From Anaerostipes amylophilus (lineage in GTDB: Bacteria > Bacillota > Clostridia > Lachnospirales > Lachnospiraceae), in contig NZ_JAOQJG010000007.1 in NCBI RefSeq assembly GCF_025567365.1, positions 62,001-126,000 on the forward strand: DNA of 64,000 bases, given 5' to 3'. How positions within the stretch are numbered: position 1 is the first letter of the stretch; every line of letters begins with the position of its first letter. Made by a program: the position numbers and the translations under genes. The notes beneath the pieces were generated by a model. The model was not told the origin of the DNA. It saw only the letters and a program-made list of their open reading frames with translations, and searched no databases. Positions 43,290-52,231 of this stretch are shown here, piece after piece.

Positions 43290-43955
43290 TTATTTATGTC
43301 CACGGACTTTTAAATATTCCTCTAATCCATGTCTTCTTAACTTACATGCTGGGCATTCTCCGCATCCATCACCCATCACTCCATTATAGCATGTTAAAGT
43401 TTCATTTCTTACGATATCAAAAACACCTAATTTGTCAGCCATCTCCCATGTCTGTTTCTTGTCAATCCACATCAGTGGTGTGATCACTTCAAACTCATAA
43501 TCCATGGCAAGTGTTAATGTTGTCTCTAGGGATGAGATAAAGACATGGCGACAGTCTGGGTATCCACTGAAATCACTCTGGGAAACACCGGTTACTAATA
43601 CATGAATTCCTCTTTGTTTTGCAAAAACAGCTGCAAATGTTAAGAATAACATGTTTCTTCCATCAACAAATGAATTTGGTGTTCCTTCTTTTGGTGCTTC
43701 ATGATCTACTTCCATGTCTACTCTTGTTAAAGAGTTTGGTGCTAACTGGTTTAATAGTTCCATATCTAAGATATGATGTTCTACCCCGTGTTCTTTACAG
43801 ATCTTCTTGGCACATTCAAGTTCCTTGGAATGTCTCTGCCCGTAGTTAAATGAAAGTGCGATCACTTCATCGTATTTCTTCTTTGCCCAGAAAAGGCATG
43901 TTGTGCTGTCTTGTCCACCGCTGAATACAACAACGGCTTTGTTTGGTTTTGCCAT
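43290..43955 (-). CDS. queC: 7-cyano-7-deazaguanine (preQ0) synthase
   Basis: Enzyme of 221 residues that converts 7-carboxy-7-deazaguanine plus ammonia and ATP to preQ0. The N-terminal PP-loop VVFSGGQDSTTCLFWA binds ATP; the C-terminal zinc site is C-x8-CGECPAC (in CYNGVMGDGCGECPACKLR). It is the last gene of queD-queE-folE-queC. Confidence 0.95.
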   Translation of the reverse strand: MAKPNKAVVVFSGGQDSTTCLFWAKKKYDEVIALSFNYGQRHSKELECAKKICKEHGVEHHILDMELLNQLAPNSLTRVDMEVDHEAPKEGTPNSFVDGRNMLFLTFAAVFAKQRGIHVLVTGVSQSDFSGYPDCRHVFISSLETTLTLAMDYEFEVITPLMWIDKKQTWEMADKLGVFDIVRNETLTCYNGVMGDGCGECPACKLRRHGLEEYLKVRGHK

Positions 43956-43973
43956 TTTGCTTATCTCCTTTTC

Positions 43974-44561
43974 TTATTTTCCTGCCTGCATCATAAAATG
44001 CCATTTTAATGTAGAATCTGTGTCAAATGCTCCACGAAGTGTTGTTGTCACTGTCTTAGCATTTTGTTTTTTGATTCCTCTTGCACTCATGCAGCTATGG
44101 CACCCTTCGATATAAACGGCTACATCTTCACTTCCTGAAACTTCCATGATGATCTCTGCGATATCACTTCCGATTCTTTCCTGAAGCTGTAAGCGCTTTC
44201 CAACCATGTCACAGATTCTTGCAATCTTGCTAAGTCCTAATACTTTATCTTTTGGCAGATATGCCACAGAAACTTTCATATCATACATTAATGCCATATG
44301 GTGTTCGCAATAGCTAAAGATATCTATATCTTTTACGATCACCATATCTTTGTGGTCTTTGACACTTAGATCATCTTCAAATGTTTTTGAAAACATCTGT
44401 GCGATCTCATGATTACTATAATTCATTCCCTCAAAGACTTCTTCATACATTCTTGCGACACGATCTGGTGTTTCTTTTAATCCTTCACGATCTGGATCAT
44501 CTCCAAGTGCAACAAGGATTCCTCTTACGTGTTCCTTGATCGCTTCTTTATCGATTGCCAT
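43974..44561 (-). CDS. folE: GTP cyclohydrolase I
   Basis: Enzyme of 195 residues that makes dihydroneopterin triphosphate from GTP, the first step to both folate and queuosine. The start MAIDKEAI at 44561 follows GGGAGGAAATACT; an ATG 5 codons upstream overlaps that site. Zinc ligands lie in YCEHHMAL and GCHSCM; KQNAKTVTT follows. Its place between queE and queC indicates supply of the queuosine pathway. Confidence 0.95.
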   Translation of the reverse strand: MAIDKEAIKEHVRGILVALGDDPDREGLKETPDRVARMYEEVFEGMNYSNHEIAQMFSKTFEDDLSVKDHKDMVIVKDIDIFSYCEHHMALMYDMKVSVAYLPKDKVLGLSKIARICDMVGKRLQLQERIGSDIAEIIMEVSGSEDVAVYIEGCHSCMSARGIKKQNAKTVTTTLRGAFDTDSTLKWHFMMQAGK

Positions 44562-44588
44562 AGTATTTCCTCCCATAATAAATTAGTA

Positions 44589-45257
44589 CTAAACGCCTGT
44601 CTTGTCAGGATCCCATACGACTTTGTGGATCTGAATCTGGAATCTGACTTTGTTAAGCTTGTTTTCTTTCATAAATTCAACGATTTCTTCTGGTTCGATC
44701 TTGCCAAATACAGGACTGAAATATACGATCGCCTTCTGGCACAGGCTGAATCTTTCGATGATTTCTTTTGCTCTGTTTAAATCTTCCCTGCTTCCAATAA
44801 CAAATTTGACAACGTCCCATGGTTTTAAATATTCCATATTTTCAAGGCACATACTCTCTTCCATGTTGCTGGATGGAAGTTTATAATCCATTGTCATTGT
44901 CAATCTGTTATCTCTTTCTTTATAATATTTGATCGGTACACTTCCGTTTGTCTCAATCTCAATCTCAACTTTTGGCATCATTAAGATACTTCCGATCAGT
45001 TCTGATACATTTTCATCAAGAAGTGGTTCTCCACCAGTTAATGTAACGAGTTCTACTCCTGCCTCTTTAATTCTTTCTACGATCTGTGGCGCTGTTAAAA
45101 GTTCACACTTTGCATTTCTTTTGTTTGCCCATGTTGTGTCACAGTAAGAGCAGTTTAAGTTACATCCTTTCAATCGGATAAACATAGCAAGACGACCAGC
45201 TTTCTTTCCTTCTCCGTTGATACTTACAAAGGTTTCGACTACTTTAAATGTTTCCAT
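44589..45257 (-). CDS. queE: 7-carboxy-7-deazaguanine synthase (radical SAM)
   Basis: Radical SAM enzyme of 222 residues catalysing ring contraction of 6-carboxytetrahydropterin to CDG. The cluster motif is C32-x3-C36-x2-C39 in RLKGCNLNCSYCDTTWA, with GEGKKAGRLAMFIR before it and LTGGEPLLDENV after it. The short length is normal for QueE. It is 5 bases after queD and 27 bases before folE. Confidence 0.94.
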   Translation of the reverse strand: METFKVVETFVSINGEGKKAGRLAMFIRLKGCNLNCSYCDTTWANKRNAKCELLTAPQIVERIKEAGVELVTLTGGEPLLDENVSELIGSILMMPKVEIEIETNGSVPIKYYKERDNRLTMTMDYKLPSSNMEESMCLENMEYLKPWDVVKFVIGSREDLNRAKEIIERFSLCQKAIVYFSPVFGKIEPEEIVEFMKENKLNKVRFQIQIHKVVWDPDKTGV

Positions 45258-45262
45258 CTCAT

Positions 45263-45682
45263 TTACTCCCCATATGCTGCCATATTATTTGGTGTCTCAT
45301 AAACTTTCGCTAACTTGACATCATATCCGATTTCTTTCACTCTATCATAAAAATATTTTGCAAAACTCTCTGCAGTTGGACGAAAATCTACGAAGATCAT
45401 TTTGAAATTTTCCTCTTTCAATGCTTCTACTGTCTTCTCTTTTAATGTTCCATCTTCTATGATCAGACTATGATCAAACTCATCTGCTAATTTTTTGATA
45501 TCATCTTTTAACTGTCCAAAATCGACAACCATTCCTCGAATCTGCCCTGTCTGTTCTAATGTTTCACTTTGTACGGTAACTTCTAATTTCCAGCGGTGAC
45601 CGTGGATATTGCTGCATTTTCCTTCATAACCCGATAAAAAATGAGCTGAATCAAAGGATGCATGTGTTGTTAACTGATACAT
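45263..45682 (-). CDS. queD: 6-carboxytetrahydropterin synthase
   Basis: QueD of 139 residues, converting dihydroneopterin triphosphate to 6-carboxytetrahydropterin. Zinc-binding histidines are in FDSAHFLSGYEGKCSNIHGHRW (H18, H-x-H) and the catalytic Cys precedes the HGH motif; FDHSLIIEDG follows. First gene of the operon and directly behind the preQ1 riboswitch. Confidence 0.95.
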   Translation of the reverse strand: MYQLTTHASFDSAHFLSGYEGKCSNIHGHRWKLEVTVQSETLEQTGQIRGMVVDFGQLKDDIKKLADEFDHSLIIEDGTLKEKTVEALKEENFKMIFVDFRPTAESFAKYFYDRVKEIGYDVKLAKVYETPNNMAAYGE

Positions 45683-45713
45683 TTTCTTCTTTCCCTTCTA
45701 CATATATTTTCAA

Positions 45714-45747
45714 TCAAAAAAGGATACAAGCACGCGTACCTGTATCC
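45714..45747 (-). terminator. Riboswitch-linked terminator before queD
   Basis: Minus-strand GGATACA pairs with TGTATCC (with extra pairing through the loop), followed by TTTTTT. It lies 20 bases downstream of the preQ1 aptamer and is the expression platform. Confidence 0.85.
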
Positions 45748-45766
45748 TGAAAATCTTCTTCTCAGT

Positions 45767-45809
45767 CCTAGTTTTGTTTATAGACAGGATGGTACGAATG
45801 AACTGTCTT
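45767..45809 (-). promoter_or_regulatory. preQ1-I riboswitch aptamer
   Basis: The minus strand shows stem GACAG/CTGTC, loop beginning TTC and containing ACCATC, and the A-rich tail TATAAACAAAACTAG that forms the H-type pseudoknot, matching the preQ1-I consensus. Ligand binding should favour the downstream terminator and shut off queD-queE-folE-queC when preQ1 is plentiful. Confidence 0.88.
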
Positions 45810-45829
45810 TGATTTCTAAAATCTTATCT

Positions 45830-45858
45830 AGTATATCATTGTTTTATCAAAATAGCAA
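45830..45858 (-). promoter_or_regulatory. Promoter of the queuosine operon
   Basis: Minus-strand TTGCTA (45853-45858) and TATACT (45830-45835), 17-nt spacer; the -35 overlaps the terminator of the PTS gene. Confidence 0.6.
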
Positions 45859-45892
45859 ACAGAGATTGCAAAATTTCACAATCTCTGTTTAC
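45857..45892 (-). terminator. Terminator after PTS gene
   Basis: AAACAGAGATTG pairs with CAATCTCTGTTT, a 12-bp stem with a 10-nt loop, 65 bases after the PTS stop. Confidence 0.7.
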
Positions 45893-45956
45893 TTATTATA
45901 AATATTGCTTATGAAAATATGAGGAATTAATTTATTGTAAATGGTTATTTACAATC

Positions 45957-47918
45957 TTATTTATTTAATGGTTTCTTTGTAAATGACATAACGATCATTC
46001 CAATAACTGCACCAACTACTACAGAAATTAAGTATTGTACTGGATTCGTGATGACTCCAATAACAAAGATTCCACCGTGTGGTGCTGGAAGTCCACATTT
46101 AAATGCCATGGATAACGCACCTGCTACTGCAGATCCTACGATACATGGTGGCAGGATATGGATTGGATCTCCTGCTGCAAACGGGATAGCTCCTTCTGTA
46201 ATGAATGATAATCCCATGATGTAATTTACAACACCAGATTTTCTTTCACTCTCTGTAAAACGATTCTTGAAGAATGTTGTACAAAGTGCGATCGCAAGTG
46301 GAGGTACCATTCCTCCGGCCATAACAGCTGCCATGATCGCATACTGTTCTGGTCCTGCATTGGCTACTGTTAACTGTGCTGTACCAAATACATACGCTGC
46401 TTTATTAAATGGACCACCCATATCAATGGACATCATCGCTCCAAGAACTGCTCCTAAAAGGATAGAACTTGTTCCACTCATAGATGATAAGAAGTTATTC
46501 AGTCCTGTATTGATCGCTCCAACAACCGGATTAACTGCGATCATCACAACACCCATAATTAAAATACCACAAACTGGGAATAGTAAAATTGGTTTTAACC
46601 CTTCTAATGCACTTGGTAATTTATCAAACAGTTTTCTTAATAAAACCATGATATATCCACCAACAAAACCTGCAAATAATGCTCCGATAAATCCAGAGGA
46701 AACGGCTTTGGTAGAGTCATATGCCATGATATTTGCAAATGTATAACCACCATTTGCTAATGCTCCACCAACGAAACCTATCGCTAATCCTGGTCGGTCT
46801 GCAATACTCATTGCAATAAATCCAGCTAAGATTGGAAGCATAAATCCAAATGCCTGTTCACCGATTGTCTTTAGTAAAGCTGCAAGTGGTGTATTCTTAC
46901 CGAAGTTTGCCGGGTTGATTGCCTGATTATCTACTAAGAATGCAAGAGCGATCAAGATACCTCCACCGATTACAAATGGCAGCATATGAGATACACCATT
47001 CATCAGATGTTTATAAATCTGACGTCCAACGCTTTCACCTTCTGCACTATCTTCTTGTGCTGCTGCTCCTGAATGATGATATGTTGGTGCTTTCTTATCT
47101 AAAATTGTCTGGATCAGTTCTTCTGGTTTATTAATTCCGTCCGCTACTTTTGTCTGAAGAACCTGTTTTCCATCAAAACGTGCCATCTCAACGTTCTTAT
47201 CTGCTGCTACGATGATTCCATCACAATTTTCAATCTCTTCTTTTGTTAAGACATTCTTTGCTCCACCTGAACCATTTGTCTCAGCTTTTAATGTAATTCC
47301 CATCTCTTTTGCTTTATTCTCAAGAGATTCTGCTGCCATGAATGTATGAGCGATTCCTGTTGGGCATGCTGTAACTGCAAGAACTCTGATCGTTCCATCG
47401 TCTGCTTTCTCTTCTTGTACAGCAGGTTTCTCTTCTTCCTTCGCCGCCTCTTCTGGGAATTTTTCTGTTTCTTTCTTGTCGATCAATGCAAGATATTCTT
47501 CCTTGCTTGTTGCCTTCAATAAGCTGTCCTTAAATACTGGATCCATTAAGATCACAGATAATCTTGACAATGCCTCTAAATGCACGTCACTTCCTTCTGC
47601 TGGTGCTGCGATCATAAAAAATACGTCAGATGGTTCTCCATCCATTGCTTCATAATCGACTCCGTCTGGTACTGTCATAGAAGCCAAACCAGCCTTAGTT
47701 ACTGCTTTGTTCTTAGAATGAGGAATTGCAATCCCTCCTCCGATACCAGTTGTTCCATTAGCTTCTCTTGCTAAAATGCCCTTCTTGTATTCTTCGCGAT
47801 CTGTGATGTTTCCGCCCTTGACCATTAAATCAACCAGATGATCAATTGCTTCTTCTTTGCTGTTAACCTTCACACCAAGGTCAATTGTTGCATCCTGCAA
47901 CAGCTCTGTAATTCTCAT
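45957..47918 (-). CDS. PTS fructose-family transporter, IIABC fusion
   Basis: Phosphotransferase permease of 653 residues. The IIA domain (1-150) has the phosphorylated His67 in GIAIPHSKNKAV; the IIB domain (about 175-270) has the catalytic Cys in VTACPTGIAHTFMAAESL; the IIC domain (about 310-650) is a polytopic fructose-type permease with SMSGTSSILLGAVLGAMMSIDMGGPFNKAAY. It imports fructose or a related hexose or polyol with phosphorylation. No fruK or DeoR regulator adjoins it, which is unusual; the only phosphosugar-linked DeoR in the window is the one at 7.5 kb. Confidence 0.93.
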   Translation of the reverse strand: MRITELLQDATIDLGVKVNSKEEAIDHLVDLMVKGGNITDREEYKKGILAREANGTTGIGGGIAIPHSKNKAVTKAGLASMTVPDGVDYEAMDGEPSDVFFMIAAPAEGSDVHLEALSRLSVILMDPVFKDSLLKATSKEEYLALIDKKETEKFPEEAAKEEEKPAVQEEKADDGTIRVLAVTACPTGIAHTFMAAESLENKAKEMGITLKAETNGSGGAKNVLTKEEIENCDGIIVAADKNVEMARFDGKQVLQTKVADGINKPEELIQTILDKKAPTYHHSGAAAQEDSAEGESVGRQIYKHLMNGVSHMLPFVIGGGILIALAFLVDNQAINPANFGKNTPLAALLKTIGEQAFGFMLPILAGFIAMSIADRPGLAIGFVGGALANGGYTFANIMAYDSTKAVSSGFIGALFAGFVGGYIMVLLRKLFDKLPSALEGLKPILLFPVCGILIMGVVMIAVNPVVGAINTGLNNFLSSMSGTSSILLGAVLGAMMSIDMGGPFNKAAYVFGTAQLTVANAGPEQYAIMAAVMAGGMVPPLAIALCTTFFKNRFTESERKSGVVNYIMGLSFITEGAIPFAAGDPIHILPPCIVGSAVAGALSMAFKCGLPAPHGGIFVIGVITNPVQYLISVVVGAVIGMIVMSFTKKPLNK

Positions 47919-47950
47919 ACAGGTTATCCTCCTTTTCCAAAATTAAAAAC

Positions 47951-48018
47951 GTCAAAATCAATCATTTGTTTCTTTTTTTTCTTCATTATAACACAGTTTC
48001 AGTCAAAGTCAATCATTT
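47951..48018 (-). promoter_or_regulatory. PTS gene promoter with two operator-like direct repeats
   Basis: Minus-strand TTGACT (48007-48012) and consensus TATAAT (47985-47990), 16-nt spacer. Two 17-bp direct repeats, GTCAAAATCAATCATTT (47951-47967) and GTCAAAGTCAATCATTT (48002-48018, plus strand), lie in the leader and over the -35. The arrangement suggests looping or double binding by a DeoR-type regulator. Confidence 0.7.
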
Positions 48019-48043
48019 TAAACCATTTTCTTTCATATTTTTG

Positions 48044-48087
48044 AAAAAAAGGAAATATTAAAAAGCATACCTCTTTTTAATATTTCC
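48044..48087 (-). terminator. Terminator after rsmH-like gene
   Basis: Minus-strand GGAAATATTAAAAAG pairs perfectly with CTTTTTAATATTTCC (15 bp), then seven T's. Confidence 0.9.
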
Positions 48088-48101
48088 CTTCCTTTTAATT
48101 T

Positions 48102-49160
48102 TTATTTCACTTTGATCGCCCAGCGCATCTTTGTTGATTTTGCTCTTCCGTTCTGGGCACATTCCTCTTTTGATGGACGAATAACATCTTTGGCTACATC
48201 ACTGTAGATTCCTATTTTCTTCCCATACTTAAACGCATGTTTTACAAGTCGATCTTCTCCAGAGTGGAATGTAAGGATCGCAACCTTTCCACCTGGTGCC
48301 AATGCGTCTGGAAGTTTCTCCAATAATTCTTCTAATACTTCAAACTCGCTGTTTACATCAATACGCAAAGCCTGAAATGTTCTCTGGCAGGATTTTTTAA
48401 CTGCTTCTTTTCGCTCTTTTTCCGGCAAAAAGTTTAATGCTCTTTCAATGACATCTTTAAGATCTGTTGTTGTCTTGATCTTCTTTCCCCGTTTCATCGT
48501 TGCAACGGTTTCTTTTGCAATCTGTTTTGCATACGGCTCATCTGCATTTTCAATGAGCATTCCTTCAAATTCAGCCTTCGTGATATCTTCTAAACGCTCT
48601 GCCGCTGAAATTCCTTTTTCTGGATTCAGTCTTAAATCTAATGGTCCTTCAAATTTATAAGAAAATCCTCTTTCCGGATTATCAATCTGCATGGAGGATA
48701 CGCCAAGGTCGGCTAAAATGAAATCGAATGGTCCAACTTCTTCGGCTACCTGATCAATATTAGCAAAATTAATATGCTTGATCGTTAAGATATCTTCTCC
48801 AAACCCTGCATCATGCAGACGTTTCTCTGTCTTTACAGATTCGATCGGATCTACATCTAATGCGTAGATATGACCTTTGCCCTGTAACTTTTCTAACATC
48901 TTTCTTGTATGTCCGCCATATCCTAAGGTTGCATCCAAGCCTTTTTGTCCTGGCTGAATATCGAAAAATTCAAGAATTTCCTTTACGCAAATAGAAATAT
49001 GCATTCCAGCTGGGGTACTTCCTTTGCTGATGACTTTTTGAATCGTATCTCCGTATTTTTCTGGGTTTAATTCCTTATATTTTTCTTCAAATCTTCTTGG
49101 ATGAGTTCCTTTGTATCTTACCCTTCGTTTATGTTTTTTTTCTGGCTGTTGCTGTTCCAT
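48102..49160 (-). CDS. RsmH-like 16S rRNA methyltransferase (paralogue outside dcw)
   Basis: SAM-dependent methyltransferase of 352 residues. The Rossmann part has LDATLGYGGHTRKML and YALDVDPIE; ILADLGVSSMQIDNPERGFSY and the C-terminal QRTFQALRIDVNSEFEVLEELL with ILTFHSGEDRLVKHAF are clear RsmH signatures. RsmH methylates N4 of C1402 in 16S rRNA. An extra basic N-terminus of about 50 residues and the place away from mraZ/fts genes fit the second RsmH-type protein seen in several Clostridia; whether it shares that target is uncertain. Confidence 0.87.
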   Translation of the reverse strand: MEQQQPEKKHKRRVRYKGTHPRRFEEKYKELNPEKYGDTIQKVISKGSTPAGMHISICVKEILEFFDIQPGQKGLDATLGYGGHTRKMLEKLQGKGHIYALDVDPIESVKTEKRLHDAGFGEDILTIKHINFANIDQVAEEVGPFDFILADLGVSSMQIDNPERGFSYKFEGPLDLRLNPEKGISAAERLEDITKAEFEGMLIENADEPYAKQIAKETVATMKRGKKIKTTTDLKDVIERALNFLPEKERKEAVKKSCQRTFQALRIDVNSEFEVLEELLEKLPDALAPGGKVAILTFHSGEDRLVKHAFKYGKKIGIYSDVAKDVIRPSKEECAQNGRAKSTKMRWAIKVK

Positions 49161-49189
49161 TGTTTTCTACCTTTCTTTATTGTAATTTG

Positions 49190-50887
49190 TTAATCTGAGA
49201 TCAGGACATTTTTCCCTTCAAATGCAAAGCCATATGCTTTAATATTATTTTCACTGATTCCTGCTTCGATTAGCTCTTCTTTGTAATTCTTTTCTTTAAT
49301 CTGTTCCAATGCATTTTGTGCTGTTTCTTCTAAAGATTTTTCTTTCTTAGGACTGATTACTTTAAATTCCATAATGATTGCTTTATCTTTGACATTTCTT
49401 GGCCTTAACATCACATCATATCTTCCAAAACCACTTTCACGATTGGATTTTATTTCATAGCGATCCATTAATTCTACCAGAAGTCCAAGCACAAATCCAT
49501 GGTAAAATCGCTCTGGTTCCAACATTTTTGACGATTTTTTCCCTACATCAAAATAGCTGAAAATGCGCATTGATATCCGATTCATGTAAGCATTCATTGC
49601 TTCTATGTCATCATTTAACATTGCTTTAATAAATGCATTATAATCTCCACCAGTCTTTGAAAACCAGTTTTTTACCATATGTGCAAACATTACTTTTACT
49701 TCAAAGTTTGTTAATTTTAAACGGTACAACTGCTTCCAATTTAGATAATCAGAATCATCTCTTATTTTTTCTTCTACTTTCAGATAACCACTCGCAAGTA
49801 ACAGACTCCAGATTGCTGTTTCCTCTAGATCCAGCTGATCATATACAATCTGCTCATCTAATTCTGTCACAATTTCTTTTCCATTTAATAATAATTCAAA
49901 CGATTCTTTTACCTGTGTATTTCCTTCTCTGATCAACTTTCCGATCAAGGAATTACTGCTTGTATTTGCCCAATATGGAGCTACTTCCTTTTTATCCAGA
50001 TAATTTATGATTGACCATGGATTATAGATTTCTTTCGCCTCTCCAAAACAAAATCCATCATACCAAAGTTTTACTTCTTCTTTTTTGTCTTCTAAATCAT
50101 ATTCTTTCAGAGCTTTTATCACTTCTTCCTGTGTAAATCCAAACTTATCTTCGTATTTCTTTGATGTTGTTGTCACAACTTCCAGATTATTAAGATCTGA
50201 AAAGATGGATTCTTTGCTGACCCTTGTGATTCCTGTCATGATTGCTCTTTCCAGATATGGATTTGTTTTAAATGTAGAATTTAACAAAGATCTTAAAACT
50301 CCCATCAAATCCGACCAAAATCCCCCAACATAAGCTTCCTGAATTGGTGTATCATACTCATCTAATAAAATAATTGTTTTCTTTCCATAATAGCGACTTA
50401 GATAATCTGACATCTTTCGAATGGAATCAGAAATCATACTGTCATTCATCCTTGTTGAAATCTGTTTGTATTCTTCTTTCTCATTATCTGTCAGCAAATC
50501 CGTATGAAGAAGAAAAATATTTTGATTATAAAGCTCTTGTATGATACGGCAAATACTTTCTCTTGCCTGTTCGTAAGTATTTTCTTTTACATTTGCAAAA
50601 CTTAAAAAGATCACTGGGTATGTTCCTTGAATTTCCCGGTATTCTTTATATTTCCAGATATTTAGTCCTTCGAATAATTCATCTCTTTTAGCATATTCGA
50701 TGGAAAAAAACTTCTCTAACATGCTCATATTTAATGTTTTTCCAAAACGTCTGGGGCGGGTGATCAGCGTAACTGCGTCATCAAATTCCCACCATTCTTT
50801 GATGAATTCAGTTTTATCAATATAAAAATTGTTTTTTATTCGGACAGTTTCAAAATCCTGATGTCCAATACCGACAACTCTTGCCAT
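49190..50887 (-). CDS. DUF1703-type AAA-ATPase with PD-(D/E)XK nuclease tail
   Basis: Protein of 565 residues in the same family as the gene at 38468 but clearly diverged. The N-terminal domain has TRPRRFGKT (K50) and Walker B TIILLDEYDTP; after a helical middle the C-terminal nuclease-like domain reads GFGRYDVMLRPR and IIMEFKV, followed by ALEQIKEKNY. The DUF1703 tail ends IKAYGFAFEGKNVLI. Function is unknown. Good GGAGGG ribosome site. It has no operon partner; the LysR gene upstream ends 56 bases away. Confidence 0.88.
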   Translation of the reverse strand: MARVVGIGHQDFETVRIKNNFYIDKTEFIKEWWEFDDAVTLITRPRRFGKTLNMSMLEKFFSIEYAKRDELFEGLNIWKYKEYREIQGTYPVIFLSFANVKENTYEQARESICRIIQELYNQNIFLLHTDLLTDNEKEEYKQISTRMNDSMISDSIRKMSDYLSRYYGKKTIILLDEYDTPIQEAYVGGFWSDLMGVLRSLLNSTFKTNPYLERAIMTGITRVSKESIFSDLNNLEVVTTTSKKYEDKFGFTQEEVIKALKEYDLEDKKEEVKLWYDGFCFGEAKEIYNPWSIINYLDKKEVAPYWANTSSNSLIGKLIREGNTQVKESFELLLNGKEIVTELDEQIVYDQLDLEETAIWSLLLASGYLKVEEKIRDDSDYLNWKQLYRLKLTNFEVKVMFAHMVKNWFSKTGGDYNAFIKAMLNDDIEAMNAYMNRISMRIFSYFDVGKKSSKMLEPERFYHGFVLGLLVELMDRYEIKSNRESGFGRYDVMLRPRNVKDKAIIMEFKVISPKKEKSLEETAQNALEQIKEKNYKEELIEAGISENNIKAYGFAFEGKNVLISD

Positions 50888-50943
50888 ACTGATCCCTCCT
50901 TTTTCTTTACCTTCATTGCAATATCCATGTTGTTTTTATTTTT

Positions 50944-51843
50944 TTACTGTACATGCCTCTTTAATGCTTCCAAATAGATAGCTCCTAATCTACTAGGTTT
51001 CGTCTTCTTATGTGTCACATACCCTATATGCATCTCGCCTTCTTCTGCAAGCGAAACTGCGATAATATTCTCTCCATTTAATTCCTTGTCAATCACACCA
51101 CTGCTGATCGTATATCCATTTAATCCAATCAGTAAATTAAACAGCGTTGCCCTGTCTCTGACTCGAATATTCTTTGAGCGCACTTCGGTACTGAACATTT
51201 CTTCTGAATAATAAAATGAATTATGTTCTCCCTGTTCAAAAGACAGATATGGATAATCTTTGAGATCCTCCATTGTAACCTGATCTTTCTGTGCCAGTGG
51301 GTTCTTGTCACAGATGAAAATATGTGGTCTTGCGACAAATAGTTCCGTGAATTTGAGATCATTCGCTTTCATGATCTTCTCAAGTACAGATGCATTAAAT
51401 TCATTGAGATATAAAATTCCGATCTCGCTTTTCATTCTTGCCACATCATCGATGATCTCATAGGTCTGTGTCTCTCGCAAACTGAAATCGTAATTCTCAC
51501 TTCCATATTCCTTGATCAAATCTACAAATGCATTAACTGCAAAGGAATAATGCTGTGTTGAGATACAAAATTCCTGTTTCCCGCCATTTTTATGTTTATA
51601 TTTCTCTTCGATCAATGCCGCCTGTTCCAGCACCTGCCTTGCGTATCCGAGAAAAATTTCTCCTTCTCTGGATACATGAATTCCTTTGTTGGTGCGGTCA
51701 AAGATCGTGATCTGCATCTCTTTTTCCAGTTCTTTTAATGCTTTGGTAAGGCTTGGCTGTGATACAAAGAGTTCTTCTGCTGCCTTGCTGATCGTTCCGA
51801 TCTCTGCGATTGTTACGACATATCTTAACTGTTGTAATGTCAT
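50944..51843 (-). CDS. LysR-family transcriptional regulator
   Basis: Regulator of 299 residues starting MTLQQLRYVVTIAEIGTISKAAEELFVSQPSLTKALKELEKEMQI, a textbook LysR helix-turn-helix (1-60), followed by the two-lobed effector domain. The start at 51843 has AGGAAGAG upstream; an ATG 13 codons earlier lacks one. It does not neighbour a divergent target gene, so its regulon is not visible here. Confidence 0.9.
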   Translation of the reverse strand: MTLQQLRYVVTIAEIGTISKAAEELFVSQPSLTKALKELEKEMQITIFDRTNKGIHVSREGEIFLGYARQVLEQAALIEEKYKHKNGGKQEFCISTQHYSFAVNAFVDLIKEYGSENYDFSLRETQTYEIIDDVARMKSEIGILYLNEFNASVLEKIMKANDLKFTELFVARPHIFICDKNPLAQKDQVTMEDLKDYPYLSFEQGEHNSFYYSEEMFSTEVRSKNIRVRDRATLFNLLIGLNGYTISSGVIDKELNGENIIAVSLAEEGEMHIGYVTHKKTKPSRLGAIYLEALKRHVQ

Positions 51844-51908
51844 CGTCTCTTCCTTCTTTGGTCTTTTTGTACCATTATACAATAGTTTATATCATCTGGC
51901 AAAGACGT

Positions 51909-52172
51909 CTATTTCATATATTTTTTGAAAAACTGCTCGATCAGACTTAATGTTGGTTCACTCCAGAAATATGGATGCCCATAGACATTTTTGCTGCCGA
52001 TTTCTAATCCTTCCGGATTGTCTGGTTCTCCCTGATTTGGTGTTGTTTCTGGAACGATTATCTGTAGCGTTCTTTCGATTTCATCTCTGCTTACATAACA
52101 AATATCTGGCTGATATATGCCATAAATTTCTTTTCCTGTTATTTTCATTTTCTGAATTTCATTTGCTAGCAT
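51909..52172 (-). CDS. Small hypothetical protein, 87 aa
   Basis: Starts at the ATG at 52172 (MLANEIQKMKITG), behind GGAGG at 9 nt; the upstream ATG 14 codons earlier has no such site. It is acidic, with a Pro/Asn-rich middle (TTPNQGEPDNPEG) and the end EPTLSLIEQFFKKYMK; no signal or membrane segment. I do not recognise the family. Its ribosome site lies in a stable hairpin (52182-52211). Confidence 0.6.
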   Translation of the reverse strand: MLANEIQKMKITGKEIYGIYQPDICYVSRDEIERTLQIIVPETTPNQGEPDNPEGLEIGSKNVYGHPYFWSEPTLSLIEQFFKKYMK

Positions 52173-52181
52173 TATAAAATA

Positions 52182-52211
52182 CCTCCATAATGACATTTTA
52201 TCATATGGAGG
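52182..52211 (-). promoter_or_regulatory. Hairpin masking the ribosome site of the 87-aa gene
   Basis: Minus-strand CCTCCATA pairs with TATGGAGG, which contains the GGAGG of the downstream gene, and TATTTTATA follows. It may be a terminator for the ABC genes or a translational control element; both readings fit. Confidence 0.55.
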
Positions 52212-52231
52212 CATTTTCTTCCTATTTATTT

